Below, one piece after another: positions 33,796-45,299 of a stretch of DNA of 64,000 nucleotides. The notes under the pieces are model-generated. The model did not search any database, was not told the DNA's origin, and saw nothing but the letters and a program-made list of their open reading frames with translations. Each line of letters starts with the position of its first letter. Position 1 is the stretch's first letter. Position numbers and translations under genes: made by a program. The DNA is from Diplocarpon mali (lineage: Eukaryota; Ascomycota; Leotiomycetes; Helotiales; Drepanopezizaceae), in the NCBI GenBank assembly GCA_024741835.1, contig JAENRP010000068.1, forward strand, positions 113,619 to 177,618, in the 5' to 3' direction.

Positions 33796-34944
33796 TCAGG
33801 TCAGGGATGTCTCCACCCCCGGCGTCCCACGGGCGCCGCGGCGGCCATACAAGCTCTTCTCCAACGCCACCAGCTCTCTGAAGCTCTCCGTCCACCTGTC
33901 GCAGTCGCTGCCGGTCGGCCGCGGGAGGGGGCTGCGCGCGTATCCCCCGTAGCCCAGCCAGCTCTCCATGACGGCCTTGGTGGCCACGATCCCGCCCTGG
34001 ATGGCGGCCCAGTCCCCCCGCGCCACAACCTCCTGCAGCTGCTGCGCCTCGGCCAGCCTCCCCTCCCGGTACAGGCGCAGGAGCTCGACGCAGGCCTGGG
34101 GCGCGATGTTGGCCAGCCCGGCGAGGATCCCGTGGCCGCCGCCGACCAGGGACTGCACGGTGAAGTCCGCACTCCCCCCCAGCACCAGGAATGCCGGCGC
34201 CGCGCCGGCCCGGGGCGGCGGGGCGGCCGGCCGGGTGGCCGCCACGATCCGGTTCAGCTTGCCGGTGTTGCCGCACGTCAGCTTGACGCCGACGATGTTG
34301 GGGTGCGCCGCCAGCTGGATGATGAGGTCCGAGGAGAGGTCCAGGCCGCACACGGCGCCGGGGTAGTTGTAGATGAGCAGCGGGATGGGCGACTGGGCGG
34401 CGACCGCGTGGAAGTACGCGAGGATGCTCGCCGCCGCGGGGGAGAAGAGGGGGGCGTAGTAGGAGGGGGGGAGGACCAGGGCGCAGTCGCCGCCGGCGGC
34501 GTGGGCTTCCTGGCAGTACTGGATCGTCTCGCGGACCGACTGCGCACCACAGCCGACGATGAGGGGCAGGTGGGGGAAGCCGGCCGCGTCCAGGGCCGAG
34601 CGGGTGGTCTGCGTGACCGTCTGGCGCTCGGCGTGGGTGAGGTGAACGGCCTCGCCGTTGGAGCCCTGGGTGGCTAGGCCGGCGACGCCGGCCCGGGCCA
34701 GCCGCACGGCGTGCGTGGCGATGCGGGCCGTGTCGAGGTCCTCGCTGACGGGGTCGAAGAAACACACGGTCGGGACGTACACGCCGGGCAGCAGCGGGCG
34801 GGATCCGCGGCCGTCGTCGGTCGCCCGGGACGCGCTGCTGCTCGCGGAGCTGTCTGGCTCGTGCCGCGGCGACTCCGCGTAGGCACTGTCGGCCTTGCTC
34901 TTCGCTGGCCCGCAGCCCGGGCCTGGCACGGGGCGGAACGACAT
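33796..34944 (-). CDS. Dihydrodipicolinate synthase-family aldolase (DapA/HOGA-like), about 382 aa
   Basis: Class I TIM-barrel aldolase/lyase; fungal members usually act on 2-oxo acids (4-hydroxy-2-oxoglutarate-like), not in lysine synthesis. Single exon. The start chosen is ATG 34944 (MSFRPVPGPG), because a TATA-like gtgtatatataca lies about 90 bp upstream; in-frame ATGs at 35013 and 35046 would lengthen the N-terminus by up to 34 residues. Motifs: GVYVPTVCFFDP near the start of the barrel, GLATQGSNGEAVHLTHAER, the IYNYPG tyrosine loop and IVGVKLTCGNTGKLNR with the Schiff-base lysine. Later blocks are GSADFTVQSLVGGGHGILAGLANI and ESWLGYGGYARSPL. An extended Ser/Ala-rich N-terminus precedes the barrel. 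The barrel contains a Pro/Ala insert after the active lysine. The exact substrate cannot be read from the sequence. Confidence 0.85.
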   Translation of the reverse strand: MSFRPVPGPGCGPAKSKADSAYAESPRHEPDSSASSSASRATDDGRGSRPLLPGVYVPTVCFFDPVSEDLDTARIATHAVRLARAGVAGLATQGSNGEAVHLTHAERQTVTQTTRSALDAAGFPHLPLIVGCGAQSVRETIQYCQEAHAAGGDCALVLPPSYYAPLFSPAAASILAYFHAVAAQSPIPLLIYNYPGAVCGLDLSSDLIIQLAAHPNIVGVKLTCGNTGKLNRIVAATRPAAPPPRAGAAPAFLVLGGSADFTVQSLVGGGHGILAGLANIAPQACVELLRLYREGRLAEAQQLQEVVARGDWAAIQGGIVATKAVMESWLGYGGYARSPLPRPTGSDCDRWTESFRELVALEKSLYGRRGARGTPGVETSLT

Positions 34945-35027
34945 GTCGAAAGGGGGGCGAGTTGGGGTGCAGCTGCCAGGGGGGGAGGACGGTGCGTCGG
35001 TGTGCGGCGACATGCGGACGACTGGTG

Positions 35028-35046
35028 GGTGTATATATACACACAC
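35028..35046 (-). promoter_or_regulatory. TATA-like element upstream of the aldolase gene
   Basis: The sequence gtgtatatatacacacac is palindromic around tatata and lies about 90 bp before ATG 34944 on the minus strand. It is the only AT-rich stretch in a GC-rich area, which makes a core promoter plausible. Confidence 0.4.
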
Positions 35047-35300
35047 CCACGTGCGCGCGCGGATGCGTCGATGTGTCCGTGCGTGTGGTGATGGTTATCG
35101 GTCGCGGTCACGGTCACGATATCCCTACGTAGGGACAGTCGCTGACCTGGGTCGGCAGGATATCTCCACGAGCCGGGTGACAGGAGCGTCGGTGGGCGGG
35201 AGGGGAGAATCCGGTCGTGGCCGCTGGGGCTCTCGCTGAACCGAGACAGAGCTGATCCACGCTGGAACGGGGCTCTCCCGGGTCCTCCTAGAGACGAGGG

Positions 35301-35548
35301 GAGATGGGATGCCTGGTTAGAGCGGGACTCTGATGTCGGTTGAGGATGTGGTGTGAAGGTGGATGGGGATGCCTGGTCGCAGCGGGACTCTGATGTCGGT
35401 TGAGGATGTGGTGTGAAGGTGGATGGGGATGCCTGGTCGCAGCGGGACTCTGACGTAGATTGAGGATGTGGTGTGAAGGTGGATGGGGATGCCTGGTCGT
35501 CGCAGGACTCTGATGCAAGTTGAGGATGGGATATGAAGTCGGATCTGA
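35301..35548. repeat. Four tandem copies of a 60-bp unit
   Basis: The unit contains gggatgcctggtcgcagcgg, actctgatgtcggttgagga and tgtggtgtgaaggtggat. Copies begin at about 35309, 35369, 35429 and 35489. The first three are nearly identical and the outer edges are worn. Because 60 is a multiple of 3, minus-strand frames remain open across it. Confidence 0.93.
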
Positions 35549-37539
35549 ACTTGGCAGGGCGCGGGTGTGCAGGCGGTGGATCGAGTCCGAGTATTTATCT
35601 GGTCTGCCCTGGTCCCGTTCGGGTCCCGCTCGCGCTCCCGATGCGGTGGCGGGCGGTGGCGGGCGGTGGCGCCGAGCCGCCGCAAGGTCCGGCGGCATGC
35701 CGAAGTGGTGAAGCCGAGCCGTCCCGCAACGACCGGAGCCACGCCGGGCTGCTCTGCTCGGCCCCGATCAACGTGTCCCGCGATGGTCTGCACGTGCGGT
35801 CCCTGCTGCGCGCCCCATGTCCGTCCCCAACGGTCCGGTCGCGCGGCGATGGCATCTCCCAGCTCGGCGACTGCGGTCTGTCGAGGTGCCGTGCCATGCC
35901 ATGCCATGCCATGCCAGGCCCCCTCGAACCTTGATTTAGGCTTCCCTTGGCCGCGTTCCAGCGCCGTGGTTCCTTGGGCCTTGGGGATCCCGCTCTCCCG
36001 TAGATGAGCCGGGATGGGGGGGTTTGCAATCCAGGCCCGAATTACTAAGTATGCTCGAAGGCCGTGGCGCAGGGGAGGGGGCCGGGGAAAGCAGGGCAGC
36101 GCAGAGAGAGGCGCGACCCGCATCGCCCCTCTCTCCATTCTCCCGCCGGTCTACATTCCCGCCGTCAAGTCCGACTCCCTCCTGTGCAGTGGCAAGGCCA
36201 TGTTGTGCGATGCTATTCCGACGTGCCAAGTCGTGCCCGGGCCAGCTGACTTGGAGTCAAGGCGATCGTCAGGTCCGGCCTTGGGGTTTGGGCCCGGCCC
36301 TCGGTACCAAGCGTGTTGACTCTGAGAGGGACCACCTGGTCCACCATCCTCGCTCAGCGGCGGCAGCGAGAGGGGGCGACAGCATGGCCCGGCCGAGGAC
36401 CACGGTCGAGAGACCGATGTGTACATGACATGGTCGGCACTCTGCTGGGAGGAGGGGGAGGAGGAGGAGGGGAACTGGGTGGTAGTTGTTTGTCGACGTC
36501 GCCCGAGGCCGCAGGAGGGAGTAAGTATCGGTCGGCTGACTAGGGAGCGAGGCGATGCGATGCAATGTGACGCGATGCCATGCCATACAATACCATACAA
36601 TACCATACGATACTATACGTCCCTCTATCATATAGTGCAATCTCATGCGACGTCATGCCAGTTCAGTGCAGCGCAACAGAGCGTCCCCGGCTCACACCAA
36701 AATGGTCCGAGGCGAGGGCAAAGCCGAGAGAGCCACTCGGGGGGGGGCAGAACTCCGGGAGGGCGGCGGCAAAAGGCGGTGAGGCACGGCGGTGGGGCTC
36801 TGCAAAGACCCGTGAGCTCCTCTTCTCCCCTCCGGCTTCAGATAGGTCGGAGAAGTCCCTGAACCGACCTGACACCTTGTCGCCGGCCCAACCGACACCA
36901 CGCCAGACTCCTCGGCAGAGGAGAGGGTTTCGCATGGGCTGGCCGGGGTGGAATGCCCCGGGACGCTCAGTGGGGTGGATCTGGCCCGGGCGGAGTGTTG
37001 GACAGGAGATGCCTCCCGAGGGGAGAGGGGATCTGCTTGCTGTGTGGCGAGCGTCCCGGGGCCTCGGGCATTTACCGTGTGTCTGGGTCGATCGGCCTGG
37101 CCAGCACCGGGACCAGCCACGCAGTCCGGATCCTGCTCGGGGTCTCGGGACGCGATCGTCGTGACGGCATCATCCCAACCAGATTGTCGTGCCTGGTTTG
37201 GGTCGGGACGGCCAAGTCTCGACTGCACAGCATCATCCCCAACCGTACCCCTCGACCGGCTTCGCGCGACGGGGTGATGTGGGTTGTCTGCCTCCCTCCC
37301 CAGTCCCACTGCACGATCCCCGCCGTGCTCTCCCCCTCACCCCGCCCGGCGAGCCGTCTCCAATCTATCGACCTTGCACGCCATGCTACACCACGCCACC
37401 ATCCAAGCATTTCCGTGCATCGGGTCGGTCTCCTGCATCGGCCGTCTCAGTTAGAAGGCTCATCTCGTCTCACCTCATCTCGTCTCCTCTTATCTCGTCC
37501 CCGCCGTCCCCGCCGTCCCAACCGTCCCATCCGTCCCAT

Positions 37540-37631
37540 GTCATCACGTCCTATCCAGTCCTACCCGTCCCGTCCCGTTCTATCCCGTCCCGTTCTATCC
37601 CGTCCCGTCCCATCCCGTCCCATCCCGTCTC
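37540..37631. repeat. (cgtcccgttctatcc)-type short tandem repeat
   Basis: Imperfect repeats of cgtcccatcc, cgtcccgttctatcc and related five-base units. They give PSRPVLSRP-like peptide artefacts. Confidence 0.85.
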
Positions 37632-38525
37632 TGCTCCTCAACAACTCGCACGAGTCGCGTCGCCATAACAGCACTTCGCCAGGGACGAGCTCGACTCGGG
37701 TCGGGCTCATCTCAACAGGCCAGGAGGTAGGCAGTACCGTGCCGTACCGTACCCTCGTCAGGCGAGCGGGGATCTGATCTCTGGAGAGTGTCTATACCTG
37801 TGCATATCGTCTCCCCAGAACGGCGGTCCGTTTCGGCCTCCGCCTCGAAAGTTCGGGGAGCAGGCCAGAAGCCTGCGCAGCTGAGGTACCTAGAGGCTCC
37901 GTCCAGACCTGGGGGGGTCGTCGTCGGCTTCCTGGCGGCTGGATTGTTCCGAATCGAACGCGCCAGCTTCAGGGTCAAGCTCAACGACGAGCACGGTGGA
38001 TGCTCGTCCCTTCCTTGCCATTCCGCAGGAACGGTTCGGTAGAATTCCAATAGACAGGCCGGCCCTGCCCCCCCTCCCCACGCCCCCCACGCCCAATCTC
38101 GGCCCCTCGGTTGATCGATGCCGAACCGACTCTGGTCCGCCCCTTCGACTTTTCTAGCCGAGCACAGCGAAGCGTCCGAGGATCAGGATGGGACGCGATG
38201 GGACGGGACGGAGCGGCTATCCTCTGCTCTGGGGCCCTTCGCTTCCGCGACTCGGCGGAGGCACGACGCAACAACAAACCATCGCCCACTGGGGAAGCTC
38301 GAGTGCAGTCCGTCGGCCGGGGGGAAGCTGCACCGCGACCGACGCCGACACCGACACCGACACCGACGCCGCTGCGGTCGCGAGGCAGGTCTCCCGCGGA
38401 ACAAGCCATCGAGAAGCGAATCGGCGCTCGGACTCGCGGCCCCCCGCGGCCAGGGGCAACGCGCCGGACCGGGGTCGAGAAAAGAAAGAGGCTCAACGTT
38501 GGCCCGTACCTGCCCGCCTCTATCT

Positions 38526-39146
38526 AATGATGAGGAGGAGGATGATGAGGATGAGGATGATGACAATGATAATGATAATGATAATGATGATGATAAGAAT
38601 GATAAGAATGATAATGATGATAAGAATGATAATGACGATAATGTTGATACGAAGAGTAATACGAAGAGTAATACGAACCTTAATGAATAGTAATGCGAAG
38701 AGTAATGCGAATGATAATGCGAATGATAATACGAAGAGTAATACGACTAGTAATACGACTAGTAATACGACTAGTAATACGACTAGTAATACGACTAGTA
38801 ATACGACTAGTAATACGACTAGTAATACGACTAGTAATACGACTAGTAATGCGAATGATAATGCGAATGACAATGCGAATGATAATGCGAATGACAATGC
38901 GAATGATAATACGAATGATCATACGAAGAGTAATGACTAGTAATACGACTAGTAATGCGAATGATAATGCGAATGATAATACGAATGATAATGCGAATGA
39001 TAATACGATTAATAATACGACTAATAATACGACTTATAATACGATTAATAATACGATTTATAATACGACTAATAATACGACTTATATTACGACTTATAAT
39101 ACGACTTATAACACGAATAATAACACGAATGATAACACGAATTAAG
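38526..39146. repeat. AT-rich triplet-based microsatellite, about 620 bp
   Basis: Tandem units change along the tract: gatgag, then aatgat, then aagagtaatac, then about nine copies of the 12-base unit taatacgactag (38737-38850), then aatgcgaatgat, and finally aataatacgact/tataatacgatt. Nearly all units are multiples of 3, so several frames stay open (Asn-Thr-Ser in one, Ile-Arg-Leu in another). GC content is low inside a very GC-rich block. Confidence 0.95.
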
Positions 39147-40302
39147 ACGACTAATAATCACGTCCATCATAATCGTACCACTCGCCACACTCCGGCTGCC
39201 GTGCCCGCCAAGGTAGCGCTTGGCCGTCGGGTGGCGTCCCAGATCACACCAACATCCCATCGACCACGCATTCCCCCTTGCACCGGGCGGCGGCCCCGAC
39301 GCGCGCCGCCCCCATCCGCTGCGACGAGCTGGCTCGGAAGCTTTCGTGAGCCGGCCTGGGACCGGGGAGCACGTGCCAGGCCTCGGCCGATATGGGGGGT
39401 CGTCCTTGCCCGTGCCGCCTTGCCCGTGCAGCCGACTCCAACTTTCTTGGGGCGGCCATGGTCTGATGGCCTTCCGGACACGGGGAGTCGCGAGGAATCC
39501 GGGGAAAACAGGCCTCCCACTGCCACCCGGGCGCCATCGGGAGCTGGGTCGCCCATCCCCGTTGGCAGCGGCCGAGCTCCGCAACCCGTCGATTCCCATC
39601 CGAGGGGGAGATGCCGACCCACCGACTGCAGCCGAACGCGCCGAGTCGCCCGGATCCCCTCATGCCAAGAAGGGGGAGGGGGGTGCGGCGCCCAGGAAGG
39701 GGAGACTCGAGCGGGTGTCTGGTCGACATGGTCTTCGGTAACCAGGGCTCTCGCTTAGTTTGTTTACAAAGTACTTCGTCGCCGGCGGATCGGGACCTGC
39801 CCAGCTTTCTCGTACCTTCTCCCCTGCGAGGATCTTCCTTCCCATGAAAACGTGGTGTCTCCCTGCTGCTTCGGAATACTGAATCTCGATCGTCCCTGAG
39901 GGCTATTCAAGATGGAATCATCATTCAGTGTCCCAGTCCCAAAGCAGCATTGGGACACATCTAGTGCCTTGGCGGAACTGTTTCCCCTGCGACGACGTAG
40001 ACAAGCACTGCATGCTTCTGCGGAGGACGGTAGGACCTCTGATCCACACGGAACCGAACTACTCCAGATGTTGAGGGTGGGGACCCTCCACTCGAGGGTG
40101 TCTGGCCCATCTCGCTCTCGTGGGCTGGGGCTCCCACTCGCGTGCCGAGCGGGTTGAACGTCCCTCCCAACACGAAGGGTGACAAGGTCCAGAGTCGCCG
40201 CCCAGGAGAGCCACGGTCCATGTGATTACGTCTGCTGGCTCGGAGAGCTCACCAGGGGCTTGCGGAATCTGAACATGGTATCCCGCGTGTGGGGAAGAAA
40301 GA

Positions 40303-40306
<4 letters not shown>

Positions 40307-40349
<43 letters not shown>

Positions 40350-40350
40350 G
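40307..40350. repeat. (ga)n dinucleotide microsatellite
   Basis: About twenty near-perfect ga units with one interruption (gga near 40340). Confidence 0.95.
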
Positions 40351-40846
40351 ATTGGTGACTACCCGACAGCGACCGAAACCGAGACCGGACCGGACCGGAC
40401 CGGCTCGGAGCGCGCGGCGGAGCGGCGGGACAGGAACTTGCGGCGGAGCGGGCACACGGGGACATCTGCCGGATTGCACACGTGCCCACGGTCGCGGCGA
40501 GTGCTAGGGAGTCCCGGAGCAAGCGACGGGCCGGGGCTCGAGGGGACCGCCCCTCCGTCGCCCGCACGACTTGCGCCCGATCCGGAGCCGTTCGGGCCGA
40601 GCCCGCGGGCGTGGTCTTCGGTGGATCGCGGGTATCGACCGTGGGACATCCGAGTACGCGGCGCACAACACACATCATGCTACACAGTCACGCGACCTGT
40701 GCAATTGCGCTATCGACTACCTACGGACACCGGCCCCCCGCACTCCGCTCCGGCTGTTCGCTCGGGTCGTCTGCCTCGCGCTCGTGACACCGGGTATAGA
40801 CGGCGAGATGCAGATAGACGCGACCATTCCAGACGCCGCCGGCGCG

Positions 40847-43258
40847 CTAAGCCGCGCCCGCGTACCCACCCGCGCGACCCTGGGTAGCTCCTGGATGCGC
40901 CGTCGCTTTTCCATACGTCGGCAGCGTCGTGAGGTCGCCGCAGTCCGTCACCAGCTCATCCTGGACCGTGATGACCAGGCTCGGAACGTGTTCGAGTGGC
41001 ACGACGGTGCCGTCGAACTGGAGAGCTTGAGTCGGTGCTTCTCGGAAGGCGGCTGGCAGTGGGACGTACGTACCTTTTGCGCTCTCCAATTCAGATGCTC
41101 CTTCAGGTACGCCGTCATGACCGACGCATCGTGGGTCGTCTCGCCCAGCTCGTGCAGTGCTCGCACCAGACTGACCTCGGAGTAGGCCATGACCTGCGGA
41201 AGCGGCCCAGCTGCCGGCGCTGGGGGTGGGAAGACGGGGGATGAACCCACGCAACCAGGATCCGTGGCCCAGGTCCCGGCATCCTGGGGGACGGCACCGA
41301 GGAACAATCGAATGATGAAGCGCTCGCCACCGAGGTCGAACTTCGAGACGCGGATCCCGACCGACCATTCTCGAGTCGGTTGGCCAGGAAGCAGATCTGT
41401 CGACGGCGCATCTCCGGCGCGGCGCTTGATCTTGGATCCACCCGGCCCGTACAGCGTGGTGATGGCGGCAGTGACGTTGGATTTCAGCTGTGCGGGGGAC
41501 TGATTCCAATCTTGGATCTCGGGATACGTGTAACCAAACGTGCTGATCTGTCGAACGGACGACGAGGTGAAGTACGGCCTATCGCCGTCGGCCGCGAATG
41601 GCTCGAGTGGCGTGGAGGCCGTGTGCACATTGTTTGCTGCTAGTGAGAAGGTGCCGGATTGATCGAGTTGGGGGGTGAGGTATGCTTCTGGGTTGAGAGC
41701 CTGCCAAAGCGCAAACAGTCTGTCGACGTTGGCATGGTGCAGCCAGCTACCATTTCGTCAGCTTGATCGGACGGCACACGGAGCGAGCATGGAGACATAC
41801 AAAATCGGATCATATGCCGAGTAGCTCAGTCCAGACATGTGCCCACCTGTCATCCCAACAGATCCATGCACTTGGTTATGAGGAGCCTCAATCGAGGTAC
41901 CTCGCGTAGCTGTCGTCCCGAATTCGTTAAAGGTGGCATGTTTGACTAAAGCGTACCACTGCGAGCAAATTTCAGAAATAGGTTCGTGAGATGCATCTTC
42001 TCGGGCCCAGCTTGGTTTCTACGACAAAGACATGGGAGCCGGTACTTACAGTGGCACTCTTGAGATTGCTGTTTTGCAAGACAGCGTTGGCCTTGCCAGG
42101 GCCAGAAAGGTCCCCATAGTTTTGCGCGCCCCGAATAGTGTAGGGGTACTTGGATAACCAGGCATCTCCTGCCGCAGTCTGATCCGATGGAAAGTACGAT
42201 GGATTGAGGGGGAACTCGTGGAAGACGTATCGGAAGGTCGGATTGGTCACATTCTTGACTCCGGCCGGTGTGGTGATCTGGACCGTGGGCTGATTGACGA
42301 CCGCCGGCATCGTAGGAACACTTGCCCAGTCCCAGTAGGGGATACGAAAATTGTCGGCGGCAGTCTGTATAAACGTCAGCCCTCGAGATTGCCGGATCAT
42401 CCTGGAGCCCTGTCGTTCGGGTGACGAACTTGATATACAGAGAGTGTGGCAGCAGGGTATGTTTGAGCAATGTCTTGGACTAGAGCACCAATCATTTCCT
42501 GCAACGCTGTCAGAGTTTTCAAGTCTGTGGGAGTCGGTTCGTGGAGGAACGCACCTCATAGAGAGCTAGATATGGCCGGTGCCAGGGTAGGAAGAGGACG
42601 GAATCTACCGACTGTCAGTGAGAAACTTAGGCTATCCTGTGCTTGCAAGAGTAGTAGATGGCGAAATCTGGATGCCAAAAGACGGCTCAATGGCTTACTA
42701 TGAGTGCAGTAGCCAGTGAGAGGTGCGTCTGGAGCTTGTGCAGCACCACCCCAAGGAATGTATGGACCTATCCGCGACTTATTAGCATCCAAACTCCACA
42801 GGTCATATACGATCCTCTCGGCTCTGGTGGGGGCCATCTCACGTCCATGAATACCGGCAATCTGGAAGTACGACAGGAAGTAGGACTCGTTCTTGCTCTG
42901 CAGCGCCGAGAGACCTTGTATGTACAGAGACCTGGACAGTCACACATCAGCGATTGTTTCAAGCCAGGCTAGATCACGGCGGGACTTTGTCGAGACAGGA
43001 AAGTCTCTCGACTGCTGGCGACATGAGAGGAAAAGAAAGTACGTGCCATGCTGGGCCATCCTTCTGTAAGTCGAGAATATTGCGCCGTGCCGGTCTTGGT
43101 GATCCTCCAGCCTGTCTCTTGATACCGGTGTGCAGGCCCTTGATCTTGTGGACGCGTTGATGCGGGTTAGGACTGTCGGAAGAGTCGGTAGGAGCGGCAT
43201 CAACAAACAAGGATGCGACCAGGAGAGTCCAGACGACAATGATGAGGGGAAGCATCAT
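40847..43258 (-). CDS. Secreted tyrosinase (polyphenol oxidase), about 601 aa
   Basis: Type-3 copper enzyme oxidising mono- and diphenols to quinones, as in melanin formation. Exons (minus) 43047-43258, 42843-42931, 42699-42767, 42555-42604, 42430-42498, 42050-42364, 41801-41958, 41074-41746 and 40847-41017; all nine keep the frame. A signal peptide (MLPLIIVVWTLLVASLFVDA) leads into DGPAW/SLYIQGLSALQ. CuA histidines lie in AGIHGRPY, YCTHN (Cys-X-His, likely thioether) and LPWHRPYLALYE. CuB is in APHNQVHGSVG, with GGHM and FWLHHANVDRLFALW. A long C-terminal domain follows, including DGTVVPLEHVPSLVITVQDEL. The intron at 42768-42842 is in frame and stopless. The first donor is not canonical (see findings). 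The lack of flanking cluster genes suggests a stand-alone secreted enzyme. Confidence 0.9.
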
Positions 43259-45299
43259 AGAGAGGAGAATATCGACAGTCGCCAGCAGATGATAGCCTGC
43301 TATGGTAAGAACACCGACGTGAAATTGTCGTGCGTACTCAAGGCACCAAAGGCGAGGCAGAAAGTGATTTCGTTTTCACGTCGGGGGCTCGCTTGCTGGT
43401 GCATGAAGACCTCGGCCTTGTCTGCCGAGTTATATATCTCCCTCGTAGGGCCGACCCCGAGCGCATAGCTGCAGAAATGAACACGAAAAGACATGCGGGA
43501 GCCATGAGGGTTCGTCCTGTCAACCGACGTAGCGGCCCGGCGCTTTTGATTCGACCATGGTACCACGGCCAGCATACCACGGTGAGAGCGGTTGTTTACC
43601 GTGTGCGCACTTGCTGGACTATAGCAAACGAATTTGGATGCCGAGAATCATTCACACGGAAACCAAGGCGTGAGAGCATAGAAGTACACGGCGAAGGTAT
43701 CCTCAACTCGAAAAAGGCTGCCCCCCCCACCGTCTGTCGTTCCACGCGCCAGCGTCGTAGCAGCGACCGAGAAAGCTCCTACGTGCTGATGTGTTACCAG
43801 TTCGGACACAAGAACGTGTACGTCACACAGTGAAGGCTGTCGGGAAAACGGGGCTGTAATGGAAAGCTCGAAAAAGGGTTCTCTCAAGGCGTAGAGAATA
43901 TGGAACTCGGTCCAACGGCTTTATGCATACACGAAACGCTCCAAGGCCCATGATCTCAACTTGGTAGAACAGAGGACGAACTGCTTTGATCGGGGCATCT
44001 GCCTGGCTACAATCCGCGAAAGCGGTGTGAAGAGACGACAAAATGGGCCGAAGACGACATCCTCGCGTGGACTCTTAGAGACCCGTCTTCGGGGAGCCGT
44101 TGTTACGTAGTCGCACAACTGAAATTTAATACACAACGAATTACTAGGAAAACGGGATTGACGCGTTTAGGCTCGAAAGCCTTCCGTAAAACTTCGACTT
44201 GATGCCGTGAACGCTCGTTTAAATGGGAACCGGGACATGTGGAGTTGAGCAACTTCTGATGTGGGATTGCACTTCAAAGAGCCATATCTGTGCCGCCATG
44301 AACGCGTTCCTGCTGGCGGTTCAGCTCCTGTAGAGATGTTCGGCTCAACATGGCCAATGTCCCTGTAAACTGAAAACTATTCCAAACCAAACGAAAGAAA
44401 GAATGAAGAGAGAGACAGAAATAGAGAAATACCAGCGGTACAGATGAGACTCGAGCTGGGAAGACTATGCCAGCCGCCAGCAGCGTGCAACTAAGTCGTG
44501 AGATTGATATTGATATACAACACATCGAAATGTATCCGTCCGAAACAGAATGCCACACACTATTGCTTTCGATAGCCGCCGTCGGGTCAGGCGCGGGACA
44601 TCGTGACGAGCACGGGAGGAAGCTTGCAGTGCGAAAAAAAGTACCTGTAGTTCTACGAGAAAACAACGGTTCTGATCGGTTGACAGTCTACATACCAAGA
44701 GGCCGACACATTGCATGACGGGTTCACGCGGCCAGAGAATTGTAGACAGGAATAGCTTGACCGCCATCATGCGTTTGCTGCAGCGACCAAAGAGAAGATT
44801 GGGAAGTCGGGCATGTTACCGTGAGCGATCATAATTCCGAAGGTGTTTGCTTTACTATTCGGTGCTATGTCGCTCCTGTGTCACGTGTCGGATTGGCCAT
44901 CAAGCGAGGGTTTCTTGGGCTTCTCGGTTTTCCAGCGTAGTCGAACTATAACACTTGCTGTAGGTCTGGCGTTCATAGGCATCCAGCCGAAATAAAAAGG
45001 CCGGGGAGCAGGTTCCATGTTGACGAAACGGGGCCTCTCGACAGCTGGCCGTGTATCTCGAGAGCACAATCGCCTTTTCGTCACTATATCGACGTCCAGG
45101 ACTTACTGCTCGTGATGGCTTATCCATGTTTCTTCCCGGGAGTACACCCACTCGCAGGCCTATTATACAAGGAGAGGCGAGGAATGTTGTAAGCCTGGGA
45201 GGACGCGGAGCTTGATTCCTCGGACTCTGGCATCAATATCTCCAGTCTGTTCGAGGTTTACGAGGCGGACATCAAACCACAATACGTGGTACAGGCGGT
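43259..45299. other. Intergenic region upstream of the tyrosinase
   Basis: About 2 kb with the tyrosinase promoter next to 43258. Short frames (60-167 codons) have no recognisable content. No RNA gene was seen. Confidence 0.5.

Larger units (their letters stand above)
34945..40846. other. Six-kb GC-rich low-complexity region without convincing genes
   Basis: Open frames of 100-270 codons occur in up to six frames at once, which is expected in GC-rich, repeat-rich DNA. None shows a known domain or start/intron logic. Embedded are 60-bp tandem repeats (35301-35548), tcccg-type repeats (37540-37630), an AT-rich microsatellite (38526-39146) and a GA repeat (40307-40350). Short direct repeats such as atgcc (35893-35915) and catacaatac (36585-36610) are common. 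I see no RNA gene. Confidence 0.5.

Noticed and set aside
33637..34677. 346-codon plus frame opposite the aldolase gene
   Set aside because: Antisense shadow of a GC-rich gene; no signal of its own.
33485..35050. 521-codon minus frame over the aldolase gene
   Set aside because: It overlaps the 33796-34944 gene in another frame. The product is Arg/Pro/Gly-rich without motifs, whereas the accepted frame carries the full DHDPS signature.
38188..39145. Plus frames of 150-267 codons with Asn-Thr-Ser or Ile-Arg-Leu repeats
   Set aside because: They come from a microsatellite with a three-base period. Several frames are open at once and no start or neighbouring coding exon supports translation.
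41815..41835. tRNA-like gtagctcagt motif
   Set aside because: It lies within a tyrosinase exon and no acceptor stem or T-loop can be formed around it.
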